A stretch of DNA of 64,000 nucleotides from the NCBI GenBank assembly GCA_016716185.1, contig JADJWV010000002.1:372001-436000 (forward strand), given 5' to 3'. The notes below the pieces were generated by a model that was not told the DNA's origin, ran no database searches, and was given only the letters and a program-made list of their open reading frames with translations. Positions 7,960 through 16,837 of the stretch are shown here, piece by piece. The DNA comes from Saprospiraceae bacterium. Its GTDB lineage: Bacteria > Bacteroidota > Bacteroidia > Chitinophagales > Saprospiraceae. Position numbers and translations under genes: made by a program. Position 1 is the stretch's first letter. Each line of letters begins with the position of its first letter.

Positions 7960-9348
7960 TTACGATAACGATTTAAATCTTGCAGTAAAATGCCTGAGAA
8001 ACGGAGGTTCATATATGATTTCATAACCTCGGTCCAATTCTGTCAATTCAAGTATATGATCGAACACTTCAAGTACGTAATCTATATGACTTTGTGTATA
8101 AACTCTTCGCGGAATGGCAAGTCGAACCAATTCCTGTGTCGCGGGAATTAACATTCCAAAATCATCGTATTTTCCAAACATCACACTACCCACTTCCACA
8201 CTCCGTATTCCTCCGATCTTGTACAATTCACAGGATAACACCAGACCGGGATATTCTGCAATAGGAATTTTTGGAAATAGTTTTTTAGCATCGATATATA
8301 CGGCATGTCCTCCAATTGGCCAGATCACCGGAATTCCTTTTGCTCTCAGGTGTTCGCCCAAATAAGTGGTACTGCGAATTCTATAGTGTAAATAATCGGG
8401 ATCAAAAACTTCTTCAAGACCCACAGCCATTGCTTCCATATCGCGTCCTGACAATCCTCCGTAAGTTGCAAAACCCTCAGAGATGATCAATTGGTTTACA
8501 CATTTTCTGCTAAGCGATTCATCTTTAAGACTGAGCAATCCACCCATGTTGACCATTCCATCTTTCTTCGCACTCATGATGAAGGCATCTCCAAGTTGCA
8601 ACATTTGTTGGGCAATTTCCTTATAGCTCTTTTCGCCATATCCATCTTCCCGATGTTTTATAAAATAGCTGTTTTCTGCAATCCGGCAACCGTCAATCAC
8701 CATCATGATCTGGTACTGATCGCAGATTTTTCTCACAGCCATTGCATTTTCCATGCTGACAGGTTGTCCGCCGGATGAATTATTAGTTACCGTGAGAATG
8801 ACTGCTGCAATTTTGTCCGGTGAGTGGAATAGTATTTGTTGTTCCAGTTTTTCCAGATCAATATTTCCTTTGAAAGGCAAATACAGATCGTTATTCAGAG
8901 AATTTTCAGGCATCAGGTCAAACGCCTGTGCGCCTGTAAATTCGATATTTGCACGCGTGGTATCGAAATGGGTATTGCTTAAGAATACTTTTTCAGGACC
9001 ACCAATAAGGCTATAAAGTATTCGTTCGGCGGCTCTTCCCTGATGTGTAGGAAGAATATAGGGCATTCCAGTGAGCGTTCTGACAACTTGTTCAAGTTTG
9101 ATCCAACTTTTAGCTCCTGCATAGCTTTCATCGCCAATCATCATTCCGGCCCACTGATTTTGGCTCATTGCACCGGTACCGCTATCGGTCAGCAGATCGA
9201 TGAAAACGTCTTCTGAATTTAACAGGAATGGATTGTAACCAGCTTTTTCAAGAAGATCCAACCTGCTTTCCCGTGAGGTCATTTTTATAGGCTCCACCAT
9301 TTTAATGCGGAAAGGCTCGGCAAGTGTTTTTATAAAAGGGTCTTTCAT
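7960..9348 (-). CDS. tnaA: Tryptophanase (L-tryptophan indole-lyase)
   Basis: A 462-residue PLP-dependent lyase that converts tryptophan to indole, pyruvate and ammonia. MSAKKDGMVNMGG at 258-270 contains the PLP lysine (Lys262). NTHFDTTRANIEFTGA at 125-140, IRSVEVGS and LRHFTARF are closer to tryptophanase than to the neighbouring tpl product, which has MERG and RFF at the matching places. Length is typical for the family. It is first in an operon with tpl 10 bases downstream and the acyl-CoA synthetase after that. The two paralogues lie in tandem but are clearly diverged, so this is not a recent duplication. Cytoplasmic. Confidence 0.85.
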   Translation of the reverse strand: MKDPFIKTLAEPFRIKMVEPIKMTSRESRLDLLEKAGYNPFLLNSEDVFIDLLTDSGTGAMSQNQWAGMMIGDESYAGAKSWIKLEQVVRTLTGMPYILPTHQGRAAERILYSLIGGPEKVFLSNTHFDTTRANIEFTGAQAFDLMPENSLNNDLYLPFKGNIDLEKLEQQILFHSPDKIAAVILTVTNNSSGGQPVSMENAMAVRKICDQYQIMMVIDGCRIAENSYFIKHREDGYGEKSYKEIAQQMLQLGDAFIMSAKKDGMVNMGGLLSLKDESLSRKCVNQLIISEGFATYGGLSGRDMEAMAVGLEEVFDPDYLHYRIRSTTYLGEHLRAKGIPVIWPIGGHAVYIDAKKLFPKIPIAEYPGLVLSCELYKIGGIRSVEVGSVMFGKYDDFGMLIPATQELVRLAIPRRVYTQSHIDYVLEVFDHILELTELDRGYEIIYEPPFLRHFTARFKSLS

Positions 9349-9403
9349 ATTATGGATATTTTGAAACGGGAATTCAAATATTTTATACCGTGGATTTTGA
9401 GCG

Positions 9404-9411
9404 CGAAAGTA
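9404..9411 (-). promoter_or_regulatory. Possible -7 element of the tnaA operon
   Basis: On the minus strand TACTTTCG lies about 55 bases before the tnaA ATG and differs by one base from the Bacteroidota -7 consensus TAnnTTTG. No clear -33 TTTG was found at the right distance, so the call is weak. Confidence 0.3.
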
Positions 9412-9535
9412 GAGAAGCTAATTATTGTATGGATTGATAAATGTTGTTGTTCCAGATGACATTGGTCAACGGTGTATCAAGAAGTCTGAATTAATTAGAA
9501 TAAATTATATCCCGGTGGTTGGAAGCTGAATATGA

Positions 9536-9653
9536 ATCCCAATCTCTGCAATGGAATTGAAAATATACTATATTGTTAATTGTCAATATATAATTTCCAA
9601 TATATTGCAATAGAAAAGTGATTTACAAGAATACTAAACAAAGCTTATTGCTT
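9536..9653 (+). repeat. Dispersed MITE-like element, copy 1 (one end only)
   Basis: The segment starting ATCCCAATCTCTGCAATGGA and continuing through AATATATAATTTCCAATATA to AAACAAAGCTT and CTTAT is repeated with high identity at 63501-63622. Internally it is an imperfect inverted repeat (CTGCAATGGAATTG against AATTTCC-N6-TTGCAAT). The far end seen in copy 2 was not recognised here, so this copy may be truncated or longer. Confidence 0.7.
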
Positions 9654-9948
9654 ATCAATTTAACATTCAGCCTAAACATAAAATAAATGCCATTTTACTC
9701 GAAGCATATTACGATGGAGTAAAAAGATACAACGGGAATATTTTAATTGACAAGATGTCGAACATTTATCTGGCATCATGTCCTCGCACACAAGATTAGC
9801 AGACATGCTTGCGATATGACTGAAGAATGCACCTAATCAAATGGACGAAATGTATTATGAATTTTAATTCTTTGGCAATATTTTCATGCGAGACTCATCT
9901 TCTCATTTCATCATGGATATATGAATCAAACAAAAAGAAAGAAAATGT

Positions 9949-10392
9949 TTAATTTTTGTTTTCTTTCCATCTATGATTTCCAGCTTTTAAAATTTCTCGA
10001 CCCCAAATTGGTAATTCACTTTTTATCCTCTCTACAAGCTCTTCACAAGCCATGATAGCTTCTTTGCGGTGGGAAGAGGAAGTAAAGACAAATAAGCAAA
10101 TTTGACCTGCGAGTACATGACCCAGGCTATGATAAATATGCATGCAGTGTAAGGGATATTTTAAAAACAGCTCCTCCCGGATCTGATGAGCTAATTCCAG
10201 AGCCATTTCTTTATAACAGCTGTATTCAATCGATTGGACCTCCGCTCCATCTTTTACATCAGCCCTGACTTGACCCAGAAAAATGCTATGTCCGCCAATC
10301 TCAGTCATAGAACTGTGTTTGCTGATGGAAGCTGAAATAAAATCAGGACTAATGGGCCCTTCAACAAAAATGTTTTTATATTTTTTTTCCAT
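9949..10392 (-). CDS. moaE: Molybdopterin synthase catalytic subunit MoaE
   Basis: A 147-residue protein, the large subunit of molybdopterin synthase. With MoaD-thiocarboxylate it inserts the dithiolene sulfurs into precursor Z (cPMP). Family marks are GGHSIFLGQVRADVKDG near residues 33-49, IYHSLGHVLAGQ, then SSSHRKEAIMACEELVERIK and ELPIWGRE, which provide the catalytic lysine region. Length is normal. It follows moeB after seven bases and ends the minus-strand group moeA, mobA, moaD, moeB, moaE. A long AT-rich region follows its stop. Confidence 0.93.
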   Translation of the reverse strand: MEKKYKNIFVEGPISPDFISASISKHSSMTEIGGHSIFLGQVRADVKDGAEVQSIEYSCYKEMALELAHQIREELFLKYPLHCMHIYHSLGHVLAGQICLFVFTSSSHRKEAIMACEELVERIKSELPIWGREILKAGNHRWKENKN

Positions 10393-10399
10393 GGATGGT

Positions 10400-11491
10400 T
10401 TATTTTATTGGACTATTAGAATCTTGAATGCCTCCATGAATGGAATAAATATGTTTGTCAGGATATCGTGATTTTAATTTTGTTGCTGCTTTATAACTTC
10501 TGACTCCTGTCTGGCAAAATAAAAATATAGTGTCGGCTTGCAACATTCTGGAATTTACCTGATCGATATGATCCAGTGGAATTTGTAAACAGTTTAAGGT
10601 CTCTGAAGATGGCAGTTCTTTTGCATCTCTGACGTCGATCAGAATTGCATTATTTTCACTCTTATAGGCACTTAAGGCGTCCGCCCAGTTCAATGTTTCA
10701 ACACCGGCACAACTTGTGATGTAGTCGGTACATTCAAATTCTTCAATCGTTTTGGGTCTGTTCAATTCAGCGGATGGATGTTCGGTTAATTCTAATTCGT
10801 AAAATCTTGTATCCGCTAAATTGTAATAGAGCAATTTGTTTGCAAATGGAGTTCCCAGCCCAGATAAAATTTTTATAGCTTCTGCCGCCTGCAGTGTTCC
10901 CATGATGCCAGGTAATACGCCCAATACACCCAGTTCGTTGCAATTAGGAATTTGGTTTGCATCAGGGGCGATTGGAAACAGATCGCGGATATGGATATTT
11001 CTTTGCGAATACTTTTTGAAATTCAATACTGAAAACTGTCCTTCATTCTGAAAAATAGAGGCAAAAATATAGGGTTTGTTTAAGAGAACACATGCATCGC
11101 TGATCATGTATCGCGTTGGGAAATTATCTGTCCCATCGATCACTAAATGGTAATTCGAAATGATCTCAATAGCATTTGAAGGCTGAATGTATTCATTATG
11201 GATATTGAAATGGATATCCTGATATTTTTCATGAATTCTGCCTGCAGCTGTAATCGCTTTATGTGCTCCAATGTCCTGACTTCCAAAAAGGATTTGCCTG
11301 TTGAGATTAGACAGACTTACCAGATCTCCGTCTGCTATTCCAATCGTGCCTACTCCCGCAGCAGCAAGGTAAAGCAAAGCAGGACAGCCAAGTCCGCCTG
11401 CACCTGCAACCAAAACCCGGGCTTCTTTCAGTTTTCTCTGACCAGAGGGACCAAAACCTTTGAGTATTTCCTGCCTTTCAAACCGATTCAT
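10400..11491 (-). CDS. moeB: Molybdopterin synthase adenylyltransferase MoeB with C-terminal rhodanese domain
   Basis: A 363-residue E1-like enzyme that adenylates the C-terminal glycine of MoaD, combined with a sulfur-carrier domain. The nucleotide-binding site is VLVAGAGGLGCPALL at 27-40, with DGDLVSLSNLNRQ at 54-66 and VIDGTDNFPTR at 117-127. IPNCNELGVLG places the likely thioester cysteine at Cys184. From about residue 270 a rhodanese domain follows, with active loop FCQTGVRS and Cys326. Such ThiF-rhodanese fusions (MoeZ or MOCS3 type) can both adenylate and sulfurate MoaD. The zinc CxxC pairs of E. coli MoeB are not evident. It sits between moaD and moaE with gaps under ten bases. Confidence 0.9.
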   Translation of the reverse strand: MNRFERQEILKGFGPSGQRKLKEARVLVAGAGGLGCPALLYLAAAGVGTIGIADGDLVSLSNLNRQILFGSQDIGAHKAITAAGRIHEKYQDIHFNIHNEYIQPSNAIEIISNYHLVIDGTDNFPTRYMISDACVLLNKPYIFASIFQNEGQFSVLNFKKYSQRNIHIRDLFPIAPDANQIPNCNELGVLGVLPGIMGTLQAAEAIKILSGLGTPFANKLLYYNLADTRFYELELTEHPSAELNRPKTIEEFECTDYITSCAGVETLNWADALSAYKSENNAILIDVRDAKELPSSETLNCLQIPLDHIDQVNSRMLQADTIFLFCQTGVRSYKAATKLKSRYPDKHIYSIHGGIQDSNSPIK

Positions 11492-11500
11492 TCTGATCTA

Positions 11501-11743
11501 TTAACCGCCAGAAAATGGTGGCAACAAAGCTAGTTCACAGCTTTCTGGTAAAATTATATTTTCATGTGCCAGTTTTCGATTCACTGCAATAGCATAGGGA
11601 GTTTCTTTGAGTTTGGGATACCCAGATTCCAGCCAGGCTTTAAATGATTGCAAATCTGTAAACGGATCTGTTTCCATGTCAGTCGCTCCAAGAGTTTCAG
11701 CAACAATACCAAATGCTTTGATCTTTAATTTATTCATTGCCAT
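11501..11743 (-). CDS. moaD: Molybdopterin synthase sulfur carrier MoaD
   Basis: An 80-residue beta-grasp (ubiquitin-like) protein. Its C-terminus PPFSGG is the diagnostic MoaD tail, whose last glycine is adenylated by MoeB and then carries the thiocarboxylate. KIKAFGIVAETLG at the N-terminus and AVNRKLAHENIIL in the middle fit the family. It starts inside the end of mobA (10-base overlap, or four bases from a second ATG two codons later), which indicates translational coupling. Confidence 0.93.
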   Translation of the reverse strand: MAMNKLKIKAFGIVAETLGATDMETDPFTDLQSFKAWLESGYPKLKETPYAIAVNRKLAHENIILPESCELALLPPFSGG

Positions 11744-12315
11744 TTAATCTTGCAATGTATAACATCTGAAGGACTATTGATGTTGTAAAATTCCAAGGGG
11801 TCTTCCAAAATAAATTCTTGCATATCGATTGTAAGGTGCGGTTGAGATTCGATAAAAGTAGTCATTTTTAACTTGTCTTCATGAATGCATTCTTGCAACC
11901 GATTCAGGACGGAGACAGGATAAATGGCAAGTAATGGATTCATCCTTTGTTCGATAAGAGCCACGCTAATCATTTGACCGGTTATGCTTTTAATTAATTT
12001 TTGAATGGCATTTGTACTCACAAACGGACTGTCGCAGCTTAATAAAACCAGATGTGATGACCTGCAGTTTTGAAGTGAAGTAAGCAAACCACCCATTGGA
12101 CCTTTATCTGCAATAGAATCTTTGAACACACGAAAGCCAAAGATTTGATATTTTTCATTTGGAGTCACGATGTGTATAGGAAATCCAAAAGAAGAGAGGG
12201 TATCCAGCAAGTAACAGATCATGGGTTTAGACCCCAGGGGGATCAATCCCTTATCACTTCCCATCCGCAAACTTTTGCCGCCTGCGAGTATTCCAAATTC
12301 AACTGAAGGGTTCAC
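11734..12315 (-). CDS. mobA: Molybdenum cofactor guanylyltransferase MobA
   Basis: A 193-residue nucleotidyltransferase that attaches GMP to Mo-molybdopterin to give the MGD cofactor. The signature LAGGKSLRMGSDKGLIPL is at residues 10-27, followed by SIADKGPMGGLLTSL and the metal-binding LLSCDSPFV. This is the usual order and length. Its presence predicts at least one bis-MGD or MGD enzyme elsewhere in the genome; none is in this window. It overlaps moaD, while moeA ends 113 bases upstream. Confidence 0.9.
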   Translation of the reverse strand: MNPSVEFGILAGGKSLRMGSDKGLIPLGSKPMICYLLDTLSSFGFPIHIVTPNEKYQIFGFRVFKDSIADKGPMGGLLTSLQNCRSSHLVLLSCDSPFVSTNAIQKLIKSITGQMISVALIEQRMNPLLAIYPVSVLNRLQECIHEDKLKMTTFIESQPHLTIDMQEFILEDPLEFYNINSPSDVIHCKIKWQ

Positions 12316-12428
12316 TGTTTGAATTATAATTTTATTTATTTATATTCATGCAGATGATCTGGGTAAAAATCCAGGTATCAAGATTTGCATTTATAAAGTA
12401 AATGGTCTTCTATTAATCCTGTTTTAAA

Positions 12429-13604
12429 TTATTCAAAATATGCTTTTACGAGATCCCCTTTTTCAACAATATCAACATCTTCTTCCAGCACAACAAAGGC
12501 ATTACATTGATTAAATGGAAGGAGATTAAATGACTCTTGTCCTTCCAGGATTGCAACCTGGTTTTCTTCAATTTTAGCTTTGAGAATATGACTTAAGCCA
12601 GATTTTTTTTTCCAGGAGTTCTTTGCCGGCAAGAATACATATTTATTAAACATATGGGGATCCCCGCTCAGACCCGAAATGCATGGTTTGATATATTGGT
12701 TCAGACATGCCAGGACAGATGCCGGATTTCCAGGGAGTCCAAATATCCAGCGATGCTCTTTGATACCGCAATAAATCGGTTTTCCGGGTTTTTGTTTGAC
12801 TTTATGAAAAAGTTTGATAACTCCTATTTCTTCAAGAACTTCCGGCACAAAATCATAAGCTCCTGCCGAAACTCCTCCGGTAATGATGAGCAAATCACTT
12901 TTTTGAAGTGAATTATCTAGTATGTCTCTAAGGATTTTTTTTTCATCCTTGGCCGCAAGGGTGTTCTGGATTTTTATCCCGCATTGCAATAGAAAAGCAT
13001 GTATTGCCGGTCCGTTAGAATTGTATATGTTGTCATCACTTAAAGTGGATCCCAAGTCTTGTAGTTCACTTCCGGTAATGATACAGTCTACCACGGGTTG
13101 CCTGTAAACTTCTATATGTTTTATTCCACAAGAAGCAAGTAAAGCGATAAGGCCATGACCCACCCGGGTACCTTTTTTAGCAATACAATCTCCCTTTGAA
13201 TTTTGGGATGCTTTGTTCCGCACATGCATTCCTTTGAAAACTACATCCGGATCAAATTGAATGACTCCTCCGGATGCAGACACCTGTTCTACGGCAATTA
13301 CCGTATCTGCATGTTCAGGCAATGGTGCACCTGTAAAAATTTGAGCGGTCTCCCCTTTATTAAGTGCGATTTTTAAATGAGAACCCGCAGCAATGGATCC
13401 AACAATTTTATACGATTTTAAAGATGCGTCATAGCAAAATGCATACCCATCCATTGCAGAATTATCAAAAGAAGGTACGTCGATCTCAGCGTATACATCT
13501 TGTGCAAGAAATTTTCCAACCGCCTCAATAAGCAAGCAGTTTTCAGAGGATAAAGGCCGCATGTGAAACTGAATAATGCTTTGAGCCTGACACAGTGATA
13601 TCAT
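12429..13604 (-). CDS. moeA: Molybdopterin molybdenumtransferase MoeA
   Basis: A 391-residue enzyme that inserts molybdate into adenylated molybdopterin. Typical segments are VPSFDNSAMDGYAF at about 43-56, EIFTG-like AQIFTGAPLPEHADTVI, then DLLIITGGVSAGAYDFVPEV and GKPIYCGIKEHRWIFGLPGNPASVLACL, listed here in parts. A C-terminal domain of about 70 residues completes the family length. It is the first gene of the minus-strand cofactor group and is divergent from the FkbM gene, sharing a 155-base 5' region. TAACTTTA just before its ATG could be a -7 element, but this is uncertain. Confidence 0.92.
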   Translation of the reverse strand: MISLCQAQSIIQFHMRPLSSENCLLIEAVGKFLAQDVYAEIDVPSFDNSAMDGYAFCYDASLKSYKIVGSIAAGSHLKIALNKGETAQIFTGAPLPEHADTVIAVEQVSASGGVIQFDPDVVFKGMHVRNKASQNSKGDCIAKKGTRVGHGLIALLASCGIKHIEVYRQPVVDCIITGSELQDLGSTLSDDNIYNSNGPAIHAFLLQCGIKIQNTLAAKDEKKILRDILDNSLQKSDLLIITGGVSAGAYDFVPEVLEEIGVIKLFHKVKQKPGKPIYCGIKEHRWIFGLPGNPASVLACLNQYIKPCISGLSGDPHMFNKYVFLPAKNSWKKKSGLSHILKAKIEENQVAILEGQESFNLLPFNQCNAFVVLEEDVDIVEKGDLVKAYFE

Positions 13605-13689
13605 AAGGTAAAGTTAGTTGATTGAGGAGATATTATTCCTGAAATTCACAATGAACCTCGTGAAATGAAGCCTGTTGCCGTTAGGCAGG

Positions 13690-13719
13690 TTTGAATGTGA
13701 TTCAATTATGCTAATTTTG
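13690..13719 (+). promoter_or_regulatory. Bacteroidota-type promoter of the FkbM gene
   Basis: TTTG at 13690-13693 and TAATTTTG at 13712-13719 are separated by 18 bases, a full match to the -33 TTTG / -7 TAnnTTTG promoter of Bacteroidota. The start codon is 40 bases downstream. Confidence 0.7.
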
Positions 13720-13759
13720 CAAAACGGAGGCTTAACAGAGCCTGTTAATTTTACAAAAC

Positions 13760-14593
13760 ATGCTTAATTACATCATCAACTCAATCAGACGTAAAATTGC
13801 GAGAAGAATAACGAGACAATATCCAACATCCATACGAGAATTTTACATTCCGGAAATTGGAAAATTTCATTTTGCAAATTGGGATAATCCATTAGTAAGT
13901 CCGAAAAAAATAACAGAAAATCAAATCAGGTTTTTCGGAAAATTTTTAAAAAAGGGAGATGTAGCTGTTGATATTGGTGCAAACATCGGAGCAACAACCT
14001 TGCCCATGTCGTTTGTTGTAGGGAAAGAAGGTGCTGTGATAGCTTTTGACCCCAATCCATTTGTATTTAAGGTGCTGGCACAAAATGTAAATTTAAATCC
14101 GGGCCTGTGCAATATCCGGGCATTCAATTATGCAATTACAGATTCGGAGGGTGAATTTTATTACAATTCTTCGGAAGCTTCATTCAACAATGGTGGTATT
14201 TCATCTTCGAAAACAAACAGGCATGGCAATTACAGTTTGGATCATAAAGTAAGGGGAGTTCAGCTTAGCCATTTTTTAAATACTTTGGATCCCGGTTTTC
14301 TTCCTAAATTGAAGCTGGTTAAGATTGATACGGAAGGATATGATAAAGAAATTATCAAATCCATTTCCGAAATTTTAAAAGTCTATAAACCGGTTGTTAT
14401 TAGCGAATGTTTTGGAAAGTCGGAAATTCATGACCGCCATGAACATTTTAAGTTGCTGCATGATTTGGGTTATTCGCTTTTTTATTTTTCTGATTTTGAT
14501 CATGAGGCTGAAATTATACCCATACAGAACATGGAAGCTATGATGAACTGGAAGCATTTTGATTTCTATGCCATTCCAAAATCGGGGGACTGA
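13760..14593 (+). CDS. FkbM family methyltransferase
   Basis: A 277-residue SAM-dependent methyltransferase of the FkbM type, often acting on sugars or lipids of surface polymers. VAVDIGANIGATTLPMS near 72-88 is motif I, AFDPNPFVFKVLAQNV the next acidic strand, and LKLVKIDTEGYDKEI at about 183-197 is the FkbM hallmark KxDxEG. The first 30 residues are basic and partly hydrophobic, so membrane association is possible. The gene stands alone with its own promoter and is convergent with recO. The substrate is unknown. Confidence 0.86.
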   Translation: MLNYIINSIRRKIARRITRQYPTSIREFYIPEIGKFHFANWDNPLVSPKKITENQIRFFGKFLKKGDVAVDIGANIGATTLPMSFVVGKEGAVIAFDPNPFVFKVLAQNVNLNPGLCNIRAFNYAITDSEGEFYYNSSEASFNNGGISSSKTNRHGNYSLDHKVRGVQLSHFLNTLDPGFLPKLKLVKIDTEGYDKEIIKSISEILKVYKPVVISECFGKSEIHDRHEHFKLLHDLGYSLFYFSDFDHEAEIIPIQNMEAMMNWKHFDFYAIPKSGD

Positions 14594-14792
14594 TTTAAAA
14601 GAATTGTAAAAAAAGTAAATCTTTGTTTCAAATCTGAATTTTCAGGCATCCTTCTCAATGCATTTACATCCATTTTGATTCAAGTTCTATAAACTTCAAA
14701 CAATCAGGGACCTTATAATTCTTATATAGGCAGCAATAAGATGATTGAATTATTTAAATTCAATTTAAAAAGACATAAAAAGAAAACCAGCC

Positions 14793-15506
14793 TCACAATA
14801 TTTCATGAAAAACATCCAATGACCTGATCTTTCCGAAATTTTCAATATGCAGTTGAAAATAAATTACCAAAGCCTGTATCATTTGACGACGTTGTTGGCT
14901 GTTGTGAAACAAAGTATGAGATGGCAAACCTGAAAGTAAACCTGAAAAAATTTTACTTGATTCATTCGACAAATGGTATAAGGTCTCACTGCTTGCCGAT
15001 GAAAATACTCCATTCGCAAGGTCAAAACAAGAAAACTCATCGGAATAGTTATTTTGAGGTTGAAAACCGAGATAGCTCATCAGGTTTATCATAAAGCATA
15101 TATGGAAATTGGGATCGAACGGTTCTTTTTGATCCAAATCTACAAATGCATTTTTAATAAATAAGAATAGCGAACTATTCTGTTGATGAGATCTGATGCA
15201 TTTTCTGCAAACTTCCAACAGAAACATTCCAATCGCCGATCTCCTGATATCAAAAGGTAAATTCTGATAGATTATGGTGCGGCTGACTTCTTTAATCCTG
15301 TGCAGATCTTTATCCTCCCTGTAGTAGGCAACCAGGTCAATGATATTCATGAGTTGCAGGGTAGAGGCTAATTTTTGATTGGATTTACTAAATACTCCAT
15401 TTGAAATGAAGCTTTGTAATCCAGCCTCTTCCGTGTAGATATCAAGGATCAGGCTGCTTTCTTTAAAGCGTGTCTGACGAAATATAATGCCGGTTGTTTT
15501 AATCAC
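14793..15506 (-). CDS. recO: DNA repair protein RecO
   Basis: A 237-residue protein of the RecFOR recombination-repair pathway, which helps load RecA on SSB-coated DNA. The N-terminal OB-fold begins TTGIIFRQTRFKESSLILDI with TEEAGLQSFISNGV following, the usual RecO start. A helical domain follows with CFMINLMSYLGFQP at about 139-152 and FDLANGVFSS. The cysteine zinc motif of many RecO proteins is not evident, as in other Bacteroidota forms. The gene follows the OmpA-like gene at a distance of 35 bases on the same strand. Confidence 0.85.
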   Translation of the reverse strand: MIKTTGIIFRQTRFKESSLILDIYTEEAGLQSFISNGVFSKSNQKLASTLQLMNIIDLVAYYREDKDLHRIKEVSRTIIYQNLPFDIRRSAIGMFLLEVCRKCIRSHQQNSSLFLFIKNAFVDLDQKEPFDPNFHICFMINLMSYLGFQPQNNYSDEFSCFDLANGVFSSASSETLYHLSNESSKIFSGLLSGLPSHTLFHNSQQRRQMIQALVIYFQLHIENFGKIRSLDVFHEIL

Positions 15507-15541
15507 CAGATGAACTTGGATTTACAATGGAAATGACTGCA

Positions 15542-16762
15542 TCAACCTGTAATACTAAGGATCTTGATTTCGACTCTTTGGTTGAGTTTGCGTCCATCAA
15601 CAGTTGAATTGGATGCGACCGGATTTTTCCGGCCATAGCCTTTGCACATAATCCTGATCGGATCGATCCCATTTTCAACCAGGTATTCTTTAACTGCTTC
15701 TGCCCGCTCTAAAGATAATCGCTCACAAAATTTTTCAGAGCAACGGTTGTTGGTATGCCCACCAATTTCGATTTTGACTTTTTTATTTTTATGTAAATAT
15801 TCCAACAACTCGTCAAGTACTTCAAAAGATTCTTGTTTGATTGTTGCGGAATCCGTCTCAAAATACAATTTTTCGATTTTAAAGACCTGGCCTACTGCCA
15901 TTTTATTGTCCAGATATTTGAGAATTCTTTGTTTGGGTTTGGAAGAATTTGTCGGTGTACTTGTTTGAGTTTTAGGCTTTACATTCTCTTTTACTTTGCT
16001 ACTTCCATTTGCCGTTTTTTGGCTTTCTTTTTTGTAAGCGGCATATGCAACGGCATCAGATGGACAAGGAATTACAGAAAGGTGAGAAGCATTGTCGAGC
16101 AGGATATTACCATTGTAAGGAAAAAGAACCGGAGTTTTATAGAAAGCTTCTAATTCAAAATACCACATATCCTGTTTGACTTCTATTTCAAACTCGTATT
16201 TTTTCCAATCGGTGTTGTGAATCAAAGGTGACTCAGCCAGCAATTGTTTTTGATGGCAATATGCATCGCCGCCCCAAATCCTAAGCAAAATGGGTTGTGT
16301 AAATTCTTTAAGTTTATCGGGTTCATTTCTGTTGGATGCACTCAGGTAATTGTCGGATCTGCATAAATAAATACTGAAACTATAACAGTGATCTTTTTTT
16401 AGAGGCTTCAATAATCTTTGCGCGACGCGTTCATACGTGTCGTTTTCGCGAACGACCATACCCAAATAAGTATTTCCGGCAAAGGCCGTTTTCGTTACAT
16501 TAAAAAAGGGGCGGTTGGAATCATCTAAAGCTGGCTGGACATCTGGTGGTGTTTCGCCTTTAAATCCGCAATCCTGCCATCCCGCCGGGGGTTTACAACA
16601 ATCGGGAATGTCTTCAAAAGAACCATTTTGAAGGAAAATGTCCTGCGGCTGTTGTGCAAACAAGAACCCACATAAAAACCAACATACAATCGTTGTAAAA
16701 AATCTCTGATCGGGATTGAAGTTGGGGATAATTTTGGATCGGTAATTTTCTTCTGAATTCAA
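15542..16762 (-). CDS. OmpA-family outer-membrane protein with N-terminal carbohydrate-binding-like region
   Basis: A 406-residue exported protein. A hydrophobic segment at about 22-36 (FFTTIVCWFLCGFLFAQ) is a signal peptide with a long n-region. The region 40-230 is rich in aromatic residues (LQNGSFEDIPDCC, GNILLDNASHL) and resembles the beta-sandwich domains seen before OmpA domains in Bacteroidota. A Thr/Ser/Lys-rich linker follows. The C-terminal OmpA domain (about 300-406) includes YFETDSATIKQES, IEIGGHTNNRCSEKF, LSLERAEAVKEYLV and GRKLNQRVEIKIL and should bind peptidoglycan. It probably links the outer membrane to the cell wall. Confidence 0.85.
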   Translation of the reverse strand: MNSEENYRSKIIPNFNPDQRFFTTIVCWFLCGFLFAQQPQDIFLQNGSFEDIPDCCKPPAGWQDCGFKGETPPDVQPALDDSNRPFFNVTKTAFAGNTYLGMVVRENDTYERVAQRLLKPLKKDHCYSFSIYLCRSDNYLSASNRNEPDKLKEFTQPILLRIWGGDAYCHQKQLLAESPLIHNTDWKKYEFEIEVKQDMWYFELEAFYKTPVLFPYNGNILLDNASHLSVIPCPSDAVAYAAYKKESQKTANGSSKVKENVKPKTQTSTPTNSSKPKQRILKYLDNKMAVGQVFKIEKLYFETDSATIKQESFEVLDELLEYLHKNKKVKIEIGGHTNNRCSEKFCERLSLERAEAVKEYLVENGIDPIRIMCKGYGRKNPVASNSTVDGRKLNQRVEIKILSITG

Positions 16763-16837
16763 TTAAGAATGGTTTTCTGTTAAACGTTTTAGATCATTGA
16801 AAGTTATTAAGAAAAACTTAATTGTTGTCTGTTTTTA

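Larger units (their letters stand above)
9349..9948. other. 600-bp AT-rich intergenic region without a supported gene
   Basis: The region lies between the tnaA start and the moaE stop. It holds a possible tnaA promoter, one copy of a dispersed element at 9536-9653 and about 290 bases downstream that look like eroded sequence. No reading frame of convincing length or composition was found on either strand. Confidence 0.6.

Noticed and set aside
6561..9348. Recent duplication of tryptophanase
   Set aside because: The two proteins differ throughout and at specificity positions (MERG and RFF against VEVG and RHF), so they look like different enzymes.
9654..9948. Transposase remnant downstream of the MITE-like copy
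   Set aside because: No frame or motif of a transposase could be read in any of the six frames.
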